Origin: Urechis unicinctus | Taxonomy: Eukaryota; Annelida; Polychaeta; Xenopneusta; Urechidae | NCBI GenBank assembly: GCA_034190875.2 | Contig: CM067355.1 | Span: forward strand, 31,514,684-31,578,683 | Direction of reading: 5' to 3' | DNA: 64,000 nt | Part shown: positions 43,042-55,195 of the stretch, one piece after another | Position numbering within the stretch: position 1 is the first letter of the stretch | Layout of the letters: every line of letters begins with the position of its first letter | Notes under the pieces: generated by a model | The model's input: only the letters and a program-made list of their open reading frames with translations | Databases searched by the model: none | What the model was told of the DNA's origin: nothing | Program-made: the position numbers and the translations under genes

Positions 43042-44153
43042 CTAAACAGGATCGTCAGATCCCTTTGGAGGCCTAGTTGATCTTGTTTTCTCCCTACTCC
43101 TACCTCTGTTGGTGTTGCTTGGTTTTGTTTTACTTAAATTTTGATTTTGATTTCCAGGAGGGCTGTATTGTGTAGACATGTCTTTTACAGTTGTTCCAGT
43201 GATAGTAGTGGGTTTTGGCACATTAGTAGCCACCCTCCTTGGCAGGGCGCTGCCATTCGGCCACGTGTAGTCGGTCTGGGTGTCGACTGACACTGTGGGC
43301 CTTTTGACAGCGCTAGCATAAGAGGGTTTGGTGCCCTGCTGCGCCTCCACTAACCTGCGTGCCTCAGGGAACGAAATGTCTCTGGTGTGTCGGATCTTTT
43401 GAATTTCTTTTTCCTTGATCCATGTAGGACACAGCCTAGAGAATGCTGGGTGGTCCCCTGAGCAGTTGATGCACTTAATGGACTGTTGACATTCTTCTTC
43501 CTTATGGCCCTCCTGGCCGCACTTGGCACATGTTGATGTCCTTTTACAATGTGTGTTGCTATGGCCGAATCTTTGGCATTTGAAACATCGCAATGGGTTG
43601 GGAATGTAGGGCTCCACAGCAACATTCAGGTATCCGACTTTGACAGCTTTGGGTAACTCAGTGCTGTCAAAGGTCAAGATAACCGTTGCTGTGGGCTGTT
43701 TCTCCCCATTGCGAGTAACAAAAATTTTCCGGACTTCAGTTACTTTTGTGATTTAAATCCATCTATGATTTCTGCACCGGAACACTGCTTTAATTCATGA
43801 CAGCGGATGACATCCCTCTTGGTGTTGAGAGTTCTGTGAGAGGTGACGCCTATTGGAATCCCCGCTAGTAGCGTTGACTTCAAAAGGCATCTCGCATGGC
43901 TGGCCCGGTCCACTTCAACAAGGAAGTGGCCGGACTGGAGTCTCCTGATGTTTTTGGGGACTCCAGCCAACCCCTCTATTCCTTTACCAATTGCGAATGA
44001 ACTTAGTGAGGTAAGTGGTTGATCTTCCTCAGCGTTTGCAATCACCAAAAACCTTGGCCATGATGTCAAATTTTCACTATCAGAGTCCGTGTTCGAGTCA
44101 TTAGGTCGATTCCGTTTGGAAGATAATCTTTCTTGAGTTTGTTTTTGAGCCAT
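43042..44153 (-). pseudogene. LINE D ORF1 variant
   Basis: ATG at 44153 (MAQKQTQERLSSKRNRPNDS). Open to 43740, then after a small indel open again from 43677 to 43042, with knuckles CFKCQRFGHSNTHC, CAKCGQEGHKEEEC and CINCSGDHPAFSRLC. The tail differs from LINE A (SPPGNQNQNLSKTKPSNTNR). Same RNP role. The sequence divergence marks another subfamily. Confidence 0.87.
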
Positions 44154-45429
44154 GATATTATGATAAAATTTCTTCACTGATGCTCCCCACCCACCATGGA
44201 GCCCAACATGGGGGCGTCAGCGGTGTGCGGCTCAACCAGCACACATGACGCCAGGGATACACCAGTGCAATACTCAAATCAAATAGCAAACAGCTCAAAG
44301 AGCTGTTCACACATCAACTCAATTGACCTGTTAAGCAGCCGCCAGGGATAAATGAAAAAGAAAAGGGAAAAAACCATGTGGATAAGAATGAATGACAAGA
44401 AGTGGAATGAAAAAGCAATAAGTAATGAAAACAAATATTCCATGGCATGTCACCACAAGCCGATTTACTGGACCAGGCCATTCCAGCCTCTAGTCTAGGT
44501 GAAATCCGGGCCAAAGTGGTGTGTTGCAGATATAGCCCTCGCAAGGACCACTCCACTCAACCACCAGGATCCCATCTTCCACCGACACGAGTCGCAACCC
44601 ACGGCCAACAGGTTGCCCCCTATTAGTCGCCTCTTACAACATCCAGAAGGATGCAGTGGACCTATTCTACCCCCGGACCCACAGGTGGGGTTGGCCACTG
44701 GGACTTTAGTAATGACTTCTGTGCTTCTTGTTTGTACTGGTTTGAGTTAGGTATGTTTGTAATTTTAGTTGCTACAATACATTATTTACTTCTGTCTATT
44801 ATTTCATTATTCCTGAATTTGAGTAAAAAACATATGAACCTGCCTACAAAAACCATTTTTAAATAACGACTCTTGAAGAGATGGTCCTTATAAGGACCAC
44901 TCCACTCAATCACCATGAACCCATTGTCCACCCACACGAGTCAAAACCCATGGCCAACAGCTTGCCCCCTATTCGTCACCTGTACAGGACATGCAGGAGG
45001 AAAGAGTGGGCCTATTCTAACCTCGGTGAGACAAAAGGTGAGGGGGTGCATTTGGATAGGAAACGTTAAAATCATCATATCAGAGAAGATCGCCAACACT
45101 AGTGTTATAACTAAATAAATAAGTGTAGGGTTTAACGGCAGACCAACACCAGTGTGTTATATGGTGCCTCGAAGGTGGAGAAAATACCTGCTTAGCAGGA
45201 TCAACGGTTATTATCATAAGGATGGATCACTGCTATCAAACTTCTGTCTCCTATTTTTTAATTCCTGAATTTGGGTAAAAAAAAATTAACCTGCCAACAA
45301 GAACCATTTTTAAATTACAGCTCTTGGAAGAGATAGTGGAAAAGAAGTGCCAACTCGGCATATAACCCCCCCGACAACCCCTCCTTCCCACACACACCAC
45401 GGGAACCGGAAAGACTACAGCAGATGAAA

Positions 45430-45870
45430 GGTAAGGCGAGTTTAGTGCTTAACGGCACACCAACACTAGTGTGTTATACGGTACCTAAAAAGATGGAGGG
45501 GGGGGGGGGGGGGGCGGGTATGAGCACGACAAGATAAGTAATTAAGGAAAATACAAAATTAAGATTACTATGATATTCATAGGAAAATTGTCATTTAAAT
45601 TCTGTAATATAATCCCATTTCTCTAATGAAACAACAGGACCTTAAATAAATCAACCCTGTCAAACAATTATTAGGTTTTGAAGCCGGAAGATGAGATTTC
45701 TGACAACGATAAGATCGGCACATTCAGTGGGAATGTGCTTGACATTATATGTGCTTTGGCATAGAATCCATTCAGGAATGGGTTGATCCCACAGTAGAAA
45801 ACCACGTGCTATATAGGTGCGACCTATATGAGCACGAACAAGAATAACCTCTCTACAGCTGCCTCTACAG
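45430..45870 (-). mobile_element. Old LINE 3' end
   Basis: Tail palindrome at 45443-45490 (GGCACACCAACACTAGTGTG), a G-rich run of about 18 G at 45498, 3' UTR, and degraded RNase H C-terminus. The last holds remnants of the Cys/His-containing segment, e.g. TCAGGAATGGGTTGATCCCA and CCTATATGAGCACGAACAAG on the plus strand, comparable with 28940-29030 in LINE B. Considerably more diverged than the other copies. Confidence 0.7.
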
Positions 45871-46136
45871 TACAGCTGTCATGAGAGGTTGCCGGAAAGG
45901 TTCCTTGCTTCTAAATCGTAACCTAATAGTTATGTCAACAACAGCACCCGAACAGTAGGATGAATATGAAGAGATGATGGACCTGATAAAGATAAGGATA
46001 AATGGACCAAAGAGGGGAAAAGACAAGGACGAAGATGAAATAGACTTAGTGCAAGCAATTATCCTAAGGAAGACACTACCAGCCTATCGACTGTGCCAGG
46101 CCAAAATCCTCGTCTCCTCAAGACCATTTAAAGGTA

Positions 46137-46530
46137 ATGTAAGTGTAGGGTTTAACGGCACACCAACACGTATGTGTTATATGGTGCCTACAAAGGTTAA
46201 TAGATAAGCTTGACCTGATTAAGCAGCCGCCTTCTACAATAAGTTTCAAGGAGAGAGGATGATGATGGAAAAAATACCCTAGGGCAAGTCAACACCAGCC
46301 TATTGACTAGGCCAGGCCATCCCAGCCTCTCATCTAGCCAAAATCTAGGCCAAAGTAGTGTGTTGCAGACATGACCCTCACAAGGACCGACCTACTCTAC
46401 AACCTGGATCAAATTGCCAACCGACTAGATTTATAACAATGGCCAACAGGTTGCCAAATATAAGTCGCCTCATACGACATGAGGGAGGATACAGCGGGCC
46501 TTTTCTCCCCCAGAGCCACAGGCAGGGGCC
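46137..46530 (-). mobile_element. Non-autonomous LINE-derived element, second copy
   Basis: Same head-plus-tail structure as 19166-19566: tail palindrome at 46148-46190, the internal AATAGATAAGCTTGACCTGA, and the leader with GGCCAGGCCATCCCAGCCTC and CGCCTCATACGACATGAGGG. The internal junction is shared with the first copy. Confidence 0.68.
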
Positions 46531-46762
46531 AAACAATTCAAAGTGAATGTCACTGTGTACGCGCTATTAACCAGAGTATGACATAAGGAACGATGTAATA
46601 AATTGGTATTTAAATGTGTGCTGTGTCAATTATATAAGAAATGGATGTGATCGCTTTGTTATGTGTTTCAGGTAGCTACATTAATCAAGCGAACGAGCAC
46701 AGAATTCGCCGAGACCATGAAATTAAACCTACAAGAAAATCACTTTAGTTGCATCAAAAACT

Positions 46763-47068
46763 TTGACATCATATACTTGTGGTACCTGTCAGACGCTGTG
46801 GAAAAGTGAGAAAAAACTACATCGCCATGAACACATATGTACAGAGGAAAGGAAATGCAAGTACCCAGGTGGTGTTTTTCATTTGCCGCCCATTATAAGC
46901 ATTACGGGACCAGGGAATAAAACAAAAAGACAGTATTCGCATTTATAAAAAGCCACCTATGATTTTGAATCTTATTTTGAAGAAGAAAATCTACCAGTCA
47001 ATTCACCCAAAGTCACCTGGGACCAAAAACACCCTCATGATGAACGGCTATCATTATAGGGATGTATC
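46763..47068 (+). pseudogene. Viral/Polinton-type DNA polymerase B N-terminal fragment (copy 3)
   Basis: Third copy: finger CGTCQTLWKSEKKLHRHEH, linker KYPGGVFHLPP, stop near 46946-46948, then a diverged exonuclease part in the next frame. There the Exo I core reads YDFE followed by SYFEEENLPVN, and the frame meets a stop at the end of VTWDQKH.. (about 47060). Same boundaries as copies 1 and 2, so it descends from the same capture event. Confidence 0.58.
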
Positions 47069-49069
47069 ACTGATATCAAAACAGACGGTTGGCTACAGGG
47101 ACTTTTGTAATGACTACTGTTCTTCTAGTTTGTGCTGGTTTAGTTAAGTATGTTTCTTGTTTTAGTTGCTACAATACATTATTTACTTCTGTCTCTTATT
47201 TTATAATTCCTGAATTTGGGTAAAAAAAGATATCAACCTGCCTACAAGAACCATTTTTAAATAACGACTCTTGAAGAGATGGTCCTTATAAGGACCACTC
47301 CACTCCATCACCAGGAACCCATTGTCCACCCACACGAGTCAAAACCCATGGCCAACAGCTTGCCCCCTATTCGTCACCTGTGCAGGACATGCAGGAGGAA
47401 AGACTGGGCATATTCTAACCTCGGACCGACAAAAGGTGAGGGGGTGCATTTGGATGGGAAATTCTCGCAAATTCCATGAAAAAATGAATGTTCTAGGATT
47501 TAAGAGGTAGGTTAAAGGTTTAATGGTGCAATTATCAACACGAGTGTGTTATACAGTGCACACGAAGGCAGAGTAAACACGAATAGATAAAAACAGAGAA
47601 GTTCCACTTCAACTAAAATTAAAGCCTTCGTTGTTTCATGAGGTGGGATGAAATTAAACCTACAGGAAAATCACTTTAGTAGCATCAAAAACTTTGACAT
47701 CATATGCTGATGTTATTTTGTATTTTAATTGGTTCTGATTGTAAGCTGTTTAATGAGATGCAGTCACATTCACTTCGACTCCAAGAAACAACTTCTACCT
47801 CGTTTTCTGATTGTTTCCGGATTATACTGATAATAAACCAACCTTAGTTCAAGACAGAGTTCTTCGTTTACCTGTGCACTCTTAAGCTGTGTTGGTAAAT
47901 CAGAAGTAAAAAGGAACACGCAATAAATGAACAACTTATAAAATATATTAGCCTTACCTACGGCATGATAGCAATTTGATAGGAAACGGTCTCGCAAATT
48001 CGACGAAAAGTTGAATGTTATAGGATTCAAGATGAGGTAAGTAAAAGTTTTAATGGTGCAGAAAAAACCACCAGTGTGTTATATGGTGCCCACAAAGGTG
48101 GAGTAAATATGAATAGATAAAAACAGAGAAGTTCCACTTAAACTAAAATGAAACCCTTCGCTGTTTCATTAAGTGGGATGATTTATACTAAGATCATTAG
48201 ATCAGAGGTCACCAACACTAGTGTTATAACTAATAAATAAGTATAACATTTAACGGCAGACCAACACCAGGGTGTTATATGATGCCTCGAAGGTGGAGAA
48301 AATACCTTCTTAGCAGGATCACTGCTATCAAACATACGGTTGGCCACTGGGACTTTTGTAATGACTTCTGTGCTTCTTGTTTGTACTGGTTTTAGTTAGG
48401 TATGTTTGTAGTTTTAGTTGCTACAATACATTATTTACTTCTGTGTTTTATTTCATTATTCCTGAATTTGGATATGAACCTGCTCAAAAGAACAATTTTT
48501 AAATAGCGTCTCACGAAAAGGTGGTGGAAAAGATTCCGCGCATAACCCCCAACCATCCCTACCTCCACACACCGGGAACCGGAAAGACAACAGCCACTAG
48601 AAGGTAAGGTAAGTATAGTGTTTAACGGCACACCATCTCGTGTATCATAGAAAGCTTCCTTCTGGCCCTTTCCTCTTTGAGAAAAATAAAATAACTACCA
48701 CGCTAAAGCTGCATCTACAGTAGAGCTGTCACCAGAAGTTGTAGCAAAGTTTGCTGCCTCCTATCCGTTACCAAAAGGTTCTCTGTCAGTCAATTTTGCA
48801 CGAATTCAGTGCTTCTACGTAAGCATATCTATGCAGAGCACAGAGTAGGTCATGACAGGGCTTGTTCTGCCATGGAACGCTGCAGTTTTTGCAGTTATTT
48901 GTGAAGGCGGCACACCCACACTAGTGTGATACGTTGTGCCTGTTAAAGTGGGGAGAAATTCAATAAGAAGAAATCAACGATCACAAGAAAATTAAATAAA
49001 ACCCAATAATATTAATTAAACAACAAGGGGGTTGTCTTGGGAACATTAGTTCTGACGTTCAATACCACC

Positions 49070-49626
49070 ATGCTACCAAAAAGCCTCAATGTTGGATACA
49101 TGAACGTTACTGTAGAACCGACATATCAGAACAGATGACATATCAGATGCTTCGGGTGTCCGATGTATGTGTATCATAACGACAACTGCAAAAGAAAGAT
49201 GGTATGCGCCAAATGTGGGCAAGATAAGCAGGAGGAAGATGTGCACAGCAAAACCTGCCCTGGTGACCTTCCACCATTCTCCAGAAAATGTCCACACCAT
49301 CAAGTTTACTAGAGAAATAACCATCCCAGAAGCAAGGATAATAGCGGCAGCCACAATGCACCAGCCACGCATCTTATGCAGGTGTCCAAAAGGCTGCGAC
49401 AAAAGCCACTGTTTCATTTGCAATGCAGACTGCATCTCTCACCCTGCTGTACTGCATTGTGGGTGAGAATCATTAATGGCTGTAAGACTGCCTTGTCGTC
49501 ATCTTCATCTCATCAAGTAAGTTCATCATCGTACTCACACGTAAGATACACAAGAAGTTTGGTAGCATGGAGGAGACGGACACTGACAATGACCGTCTTA
49601 CCTCTAAACCAAAATCTGCCCCAATG
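49070..49626 (+). pseudogene. Old plus-strand LINE ORF1 fragment (right copy)
   Basis: Duplicate of 31240-31796 with only a few substitutions (e.g. TATCAGA for TAACAGA near 49126). Same decayed knuckles (CFGCPMYVYHNDNC; CAKCGQDKQEED) and C-terminal GSMEETDTDNDRLTSK. Confidence 0.7.
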
Positions 49627-50517
49627 TAAGGTAAGAATAGAGTTAAACGGCACACCAACACTCATGTGTTATATGATGCCAAGAAAAGGATAAGGTTTTG
49701 ATATCATTGACCCTGGCTCCAATGACCTAGATGCAGGCGTGCACAAAATGGAATCCATCATGTCCCCTGGTGGATGTGGTTCTTAGCAGCCATAGTTTTA
49801 TCTTCCTGTCCATCCTTATTCATAAAATGCTAAAAGCATTTAAATGTTCACCCAGGTCCAAAAGTCCTGCAGTCTCAGTAATAACTTATGATCACAAAAA
49901 ATGATCAAGTTAATTTGAGAATGAACCATTCTGAAGCAAGTTCAGAACATGTTAGTGTTAATAATGAATAATTTATTGATTAATTGTAATATTGGACAAT
50001 TGGTTTGATTGTATTTTGAATATTGATTAATGGTAATGAATTTTCATTTAATTTAATTGTAACTGTGTAACTGTGTTTATATTGGGTACATGAATTATTG
50101 ATGAATTTAAATTTCGTCATTTGATATCGTATTTGTAGTACTAGTAGAAGTATTCTCCTTGCCATGGGAGGAATGTGACGATCCAGAAACACCCCAGCCA
50201 GCTAGGAGACCTACTCGCTTATGGCAAGAGTATAAACACCATGTAGTAAAAAAGCCATGACTGGCATCAATATGACCTCAAATTCGGCACTGACAGGGAA
50301 TTCTTCTTCTGCTCCCGGTCCGCCGTGACGATTGACCTACAGCCAACAGGTTGCCATCTATTAGTCACCTGTTACGACATGCAGGGGGATACAGTGGGCC
50401 TATTCTACCCCCGGACCCACAGGGGACGCGCGTTATGACAATCAACACGAGATAAAGAAGTTATTTGTGTAGGTGTCCTCTCGAGAATCCTCATCTCATC
50501 AAGACCATTCGAATTGG

Positions 50518-51007
50518 AGGTAAGTATAAGGTTTAGGGTACCACACCCAACACGAGTGGGTTATATGGTGCCCACAATTAAGAAAATTCGACAAGAAAGT
50601 TGAAGTTGCCGGATTCAAAGATGAGGAAAGTATAAGGTTTAATGGTGCCACACCCAACATGAGTGGGTTATATGGTGCCCACGATTGAGCAAATTTGACA
50701 AGAAAGTGGAGGTTGTTGGCTTAAAAGATGAGGTAAGTATAAGGTTTAATGGTGCCACACCCAACACGATTGGGTTATATGTTGCCCACAATGGAGCAAA
50801 TTCAACAAGAAAGTGGAAGTTGCCGGATTCAAAGACGAGGAAAGTATTAAGTTTAATGGTGCCACACCCAACATGAGTGGGTTATATGGTGCCCACGATT
50901 GAGCAAATTCGACAAGAAAGTGGAAGTTGTCGGCTTAAAAGATGAGGTAAGTATAAGGTTTGATGGTGCCCCACCCAACACGAGTGGGTTATATGTTGCC
51001 CACAATG
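50518..51007. repeat. 107-bp tandem array, 4.6 copies
   Basis: Units start at 50518, 50624, 50731, 50838 and 50945. The unit at 50731-50837 has no exact counterpart in the left array, so the two arrays differ by one unit. Confidence 0.9.
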
Positions 51008-51559
51008 GTGGAGGAAATAGGACTAAATAAAAACAGAGAACTAAACTAAAATTAAACGCTTAGTTACTGAGTGGGTTGATTTATATAAAATAGATTAAAA
51101 TCATATTGAATGTTTCTCAATAAATGAATTGCCCGTACAGGAGTTAGTCAGTAATATGGTGCTAGAGTAGACATTTGTTAAATTTTACACAGTCGACTTC
51201 TTTGAACACTGCCTCGTTCATACCAGCCTAACAATCATAATCTCAAACAAAAAAACACATTACACTGTCGGCAAATACAATGTCGCATTGTGCGCCAATT
51301 TGCCAAACAAATAACAGAATTTTGTTGATCATGGAACCATCAATAGGACACAAGATAAACATGAGGCGGATATTACTGCCCTGCCAAGAAGCAAACGCTG
51401 GCCAGCTGGTAGCTCACCGGGCAGCGCAAGTCTTGCCCTAACCATCAAGCGCTCCACAACTCTCCCGGCCTACAAAGTTAAAGCCACAGACAACCCCTTT
51501 TTGGATCAGTTAAGTTCTATAGTGTTCCAGGCCTCAAACACAACAACATGGAGATGACC

Positions 51560-52076
51560 TCTGACCTTCCATGTTTACAAGCCTGAAAAACCCAAGACAA
51601 ATGGTATCAAAGAGGACATTGTGTGTGATGTGTCAAACGGCTACTGTTCAAAATTCAAACAGTACACAGGAAAGCCCAACATTACCAAAGTGATAATAGA
51701 GTGACGTACAACTTGGCGATGGAGGGTTATTTCAGCCTTGGATATAGAATGTTAATGTAAAACTATTACAGTTCTTACAAACAGTATGTTGACCAGTGGT
51801 CTGTGGCCATTTGATCAACAGGAGTGTGCATCAACCTCAATGGTGTATTGTTCAACCATCTGCCGAAACAACCCTGACAAAGTACAAGTTGCCAAGTCAA
51901 TGTCGACGGGACCAGGCCCGTCTAGATACATTCTTGACGAAGAAGAAAGGTGAGAACAGTCTACCATTCCATTCAGTTCCGGCATCCGGCTGGATGGCAT
52001 GTGTTAATACAAGTGCCCCCAAGATACAACACAGAAAACCGCGATTAAAGCCGCTGAAGCCAAACCATGACTGTTA
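51560..52076 (+). pseudogene. piggyBac-type transposase fragment
   Basis: Frames from 51563 read FHVYKPEKPKTNGIKEDIVC and NGYCSKFKQYTGKPNIT. These match the piggyBac catalytic region, where a conserved 'KP.K.GIK' is followed by 'D...GY...F..YTGK'. After an indel come VTYNLAMEGYFSLGYRM, NYYSSYKQYVDQ and SVAI..STG, then TLTKYKLPSQCRRDQARLD in a third frame and a basic tail (APKIQHRKPRLKPLKP). The metal-binding Asp of this segment has become part of IVCDVS. At least three frameshifts and a few stops; a dead fragment lacking N-terminus and C-terminal zinc domain. Confidence 0.72.
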
Positions 52077-52079
52077 AGT

Positions 52080-54080
52080 TGAGGATTTAAAGAATGAAAT
52101 GTACGCTTTTAAATGTAGCTAACTTGCCGCACAAGTGGAAGTTGAAGACATTAGAAATATGCTATATTCTACCATATTGGCAAAATTAGCAAGAAGTGAA
52201 AATGAAACCAAGGGCTCCAGGATAAAGAATGATTCTCGAAATGTGTGGCATCACTCTCGGACCAGTTAAGTAATATCAAGAACGGATTTTGTGCAAATGA
52301 ACAGCCTCAATTCACCAACAATTATCAAGGACGTCATGAATCATCAAGCCGCTTTACCAGAGCCGATTCCCGACATAAAATGTGTCGTTATTGTAATATT
52401 TCTATGTACTATGAAACATGCCAAATATGTGGTAGAAATGGCAACTTTTGCATCTCGTCTTCACTCCAGCCCTCGTCCGAAATAACACACAGCTGCAATT
52501 TACAAATAAATCATAACAACAATGTCAATAGACCCTAGTTATCTGACCGTTATCAGCTGTTATCGTCTCACAATGACAAAGATCTAGTTTGCCTAATGGC
52601 ACTATGTAAAATTTCGGCAGATCCATCATAAATGTTCTTTCAAATAATCTCCCAGAATGCGTCCATAGGACTGCTTTGAGTGGTAGATGTGGGTTGGACT
52701 AATAGTACTGGATTAATAATGGTCCAAGATCAACCTCAAACAATGTCAATCTCTATTATCGCCCAAAGCAAATATTTCGGGGTGACATACATCATATACA
52801 CAAATAAGACCGTCTTTTGTTATAATAATCGTTTTTCCTTTGCAAATTAAACATTTTGCGCCAACTTATTACTGTTAGTAGCTCAGTGATGGCGATACGC
52901 AGCAGAATAATGAGATAATGTTATATCCGGACACACCCAATGACGCTGTCCGTACACACCGGCTTCTAAGCAGCGCGTGATGTTAGTGTAGCTTCAAACG
53001 ACCCTGCCATGAAGAGCGCCCCGCCCCGTACGGCCCGGGGCACGTTTGCACCCGGCACACATGCACCGCGCTTCTGTCCTAACATCCAACCCGGGATCTA
53101 ACCACTAGGTTCACAGGAACCAGACAAACAAGGTGCGAATTCCATCAGCACGACACCGATGCAAAGCTCACATCTGAAGCAGAGGCCTCAGTGAATCCTC
53201 CGTGAATTCATAGGCCGGTTGCGCATTATGATTGGCCATCATGATGTTACCAGGCATTATATCACCAAAAAAAATAATCTAAGCCCTTGTGCTTTGCGTT
53301 TCGCGAGGGCCGACGTTAGCCGCAAATATTCCCCAGAGCAATTTCTCCTGAGAGGCAAAATTAATCTCCAAAGATGTGAGGTTATCAAAGTTCGACTCAA
53401 TTGGAATACGAGTGAGGTCAAAACCATGTGAGACATAACAACAAACAACCACAATTTCCGTTACGGCATTCAGCTCGTATCCATGACGCATTTTGCATTG
53501 ATAGGTCATCTGCTCGGACAAGGCAAACAAACCACGCTCATAGAAAATTATCTCTTTGCCTCGCTACCCTCACAGAGAGTATGAATTGATTCGTGCTGAG
53601 CAAACAACCCCAATCGGACGACGCTATGATTATATACAGCCTATAACATCTTGTGTCAAGGATAACAAGGATAGATGATAAGGAACAAATTGGAGTTTTA
53701 TCATGGAAAAGTTTCTGGTGGTTACACCATCAAACTTCCCTCACAAAACAAGATCTGAAGATACAAGTGAGCAATGCTGTTATCCATCAGCACCATGCAC
53801 CACAATGCAACCACCTTGAACGGTTTTACAGGCATCCTTGAGGGACGTATTAAAATCGAGGAATTCCGAAATAGGATCATGTATGATCAGAGCAGTTGCC
53901 AAGTGCGATGAGAGTGATGATTCGATCACCAATGAAGCATCAATGATTACAGCCATAACCACTGAACAAGCAGACCAAGCAAAACGTACAGCAAAATAAG
54001 TGGATGTTGTACATGCGGGAATTCAGGTCATAGCCGTTTTGGATCCCAGGCTGCTTCCCCTTACATGCTCTACGGCACAG
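52080..54080. other. Spacer, no recognised gene
   Basis: A 97-codon plus frame at 52245-52538 has a Cys cluster (MCRYCNISMYYETCQICGRN) but no supporting context; it could be a remnant of a transposase zinc domain following the piggyBac fragment. A GC-rich stretch near 53010-53060 shows similarity to 56930-57010 (TAGTGTAGC(T/G)TC AAAC...CATG(A/G)AGAG), i.e. a shared unclassified repeat. Confidence 0.4.
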
Positions 54081-54084
54081 GCGT

Positions 54085-54330
54085 TCGGTTCCCGATGCCA
54101 AGCTTCCGAGCGCCGAGCCTATATCTATATATAGTACCAAGCTTCCGAGTCGCTATATATTCATAGCCGAGCTGCTTGTGGGTGCCGAGTCGCTATCTGT
54201 CTATATATATATATAAAGCGGCTCGGCGCCTGTGCTTTACGGTGACCAGGCGTACTACTGCTCTTAGAGCCCTTTGGGGGCTATGTGTTAACCCCACTAG
54301 GTTACCCTCTCTTCCCGTCACCGACCAACT
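54085..54330. repeat. Unclassified repeat with GGCTCGGCGCC hairpin arms
   Basis: CAAGCTTCCGAGCGCCGAGCC at the left and GGCTCGGCGCC near 54227 form inverted arms around TA-rich sequence with repeated GCCGAGTCGCTAT. A related start (GATGGCAAGCTTCCGAGCAC) occurs near 56445-56470. Confidence 0.5.
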
Positions 54331-55195
54331 AACATATATTGATTGCATATGACAATTATGAAAGTTTGGTAATTCCATCAGCTTTCAGAAAATGCAAATT
54401 TTGTTACGATCGGACCATAATTAATGAATCTGTTGCGAAATTAATAAGTTTAGAGATTTTGGCTACCAGAAATTTTCGACATGCTACGATTTTTTTTACG
54501 ATGCATTATTTACAACTAAGTATATTTAGAAAAAGTTTACAATTAGATTACACTTTCAGAATATGTTGACTGTATTGATATTTAATTGTAAAGCATGGAC
54601 ATATTGAGCATTGAACTTGTGTCAGTTTTTATAAACTTTGATGCTTTCGTGACCGGAAGTGACGTCATCGACATTCATGAAATCTATGGATCCGACTTAA
54701 GCTGTCATGGAGCACATGTGACCCAATTTTTATCATTATCGGACATGTATTGACGATTTTATAGGCGCTCAAAATATTCATGAAACTTATGTTGTCGTTC
54801 CGACCGATACCACGATTTTTCGACCTTAGGTGCTTGGGATAACCGTTGGTTGGATGGCCCTGTATGTGATTAGAAAAAGTTTGCAATTAGAATGAGCTAC
54901 ATGATGATGTAAATTATGTAACAATCCGACCATTATTAACGGAGTTAGACGAGATACTAGTTTTTCACTTATTCGATAACCTTGACCTTAGTTTTGGGTC
55001 AAGGTCCAAATAAAACCTCTCGGTTCTGCGCATTAACCATGCCTAGCGATAGATGAAAAAACACATTGAAAATATCAAAAATTGCAACCTGTATCGCGAA
55101 ACAAAAAAATGTTTACAAACATCCAAACAAACATACAAACTTACAAACGCGACTGACCAACGTAACTTGGCGTTATGATTACGCCAAGTTAAAAA
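54330..55195 (+). repeat. Hairpin-ended dispersed repeat (forward copy)
   Basis: AT-rich non-coding DNA ending in the perfect 10-bp stem AACTTGGCGT-TATGATT-ACGCCAAGTT at 55166-55192. Internal landmarks are AACCTTGACCTTAG...GGTCAAGG and CGGTTCTGCGCATTAA. The reverse complement of these landmarks reappears at 58948-59260. Confidence 0.6.

Larger units (their letters stand above)
40301..44692 (-). mobile_element. LINE D: 5' part of the LINE split by LINE C, with internal deletion
   Basis: Begins in RNase H (GATTGGGCAATAAGGCC), continues through RT and endonuclease, loses roughly 370-420 bp of the endonuclease N-terminus at about 42862, then continues with ORF1 and the full 5' leader to the C-rich end at about 44692. 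More diverged from A and C than these are from each other, and ORF1 belongs to a distinct variant. It is thus older than LINE C, consistent with C having inserted into it. Confidence 0.8.
44693..48297. repeat. Block Y, right copy
   Basis: Composite of LINE-tail palindromes, LINE-leader fragments (44880-45020, 47280-47420), an old LINE 3' end, one short LINE-derived element, one polymerase-fragment unit, and the non-coding stretch 47460-48297 that matches 21540-22345. It joins block X directly at 48287-48297 with no LINE in between. No host gene. Confidence 0.8.
48298..51570. repeat. Block X, right copy (empty sites for LINE A and LINE B)
   Basis: Near-copy of 28030-33530 without the LINE insertions. 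Single copies of the two LINE target sites occur at 48287-48297 and 48825-48838. Contains the old LINE ORF1 fragment (49070-49626), the tail/leader composite (49627-50430), the five-unit 107-bp array and AT-rich spacer. Confidence 0.88.

Noticed and set aside
22346..44692. Self-cleaving ribozyme in the LINE leader or tail
   Set aside because: No hammerhead core (CTGATGA...GAAA) in a suitable arrangement was found by eye; the leader hairpin alone is not sufficient evidence.
52245..52538. Cys-rich 97-codon frame as a zinc-finger gene
   Set aside because: Only one short cluster, no start context, no homologous neighbour; kept as an unassigned remnant.
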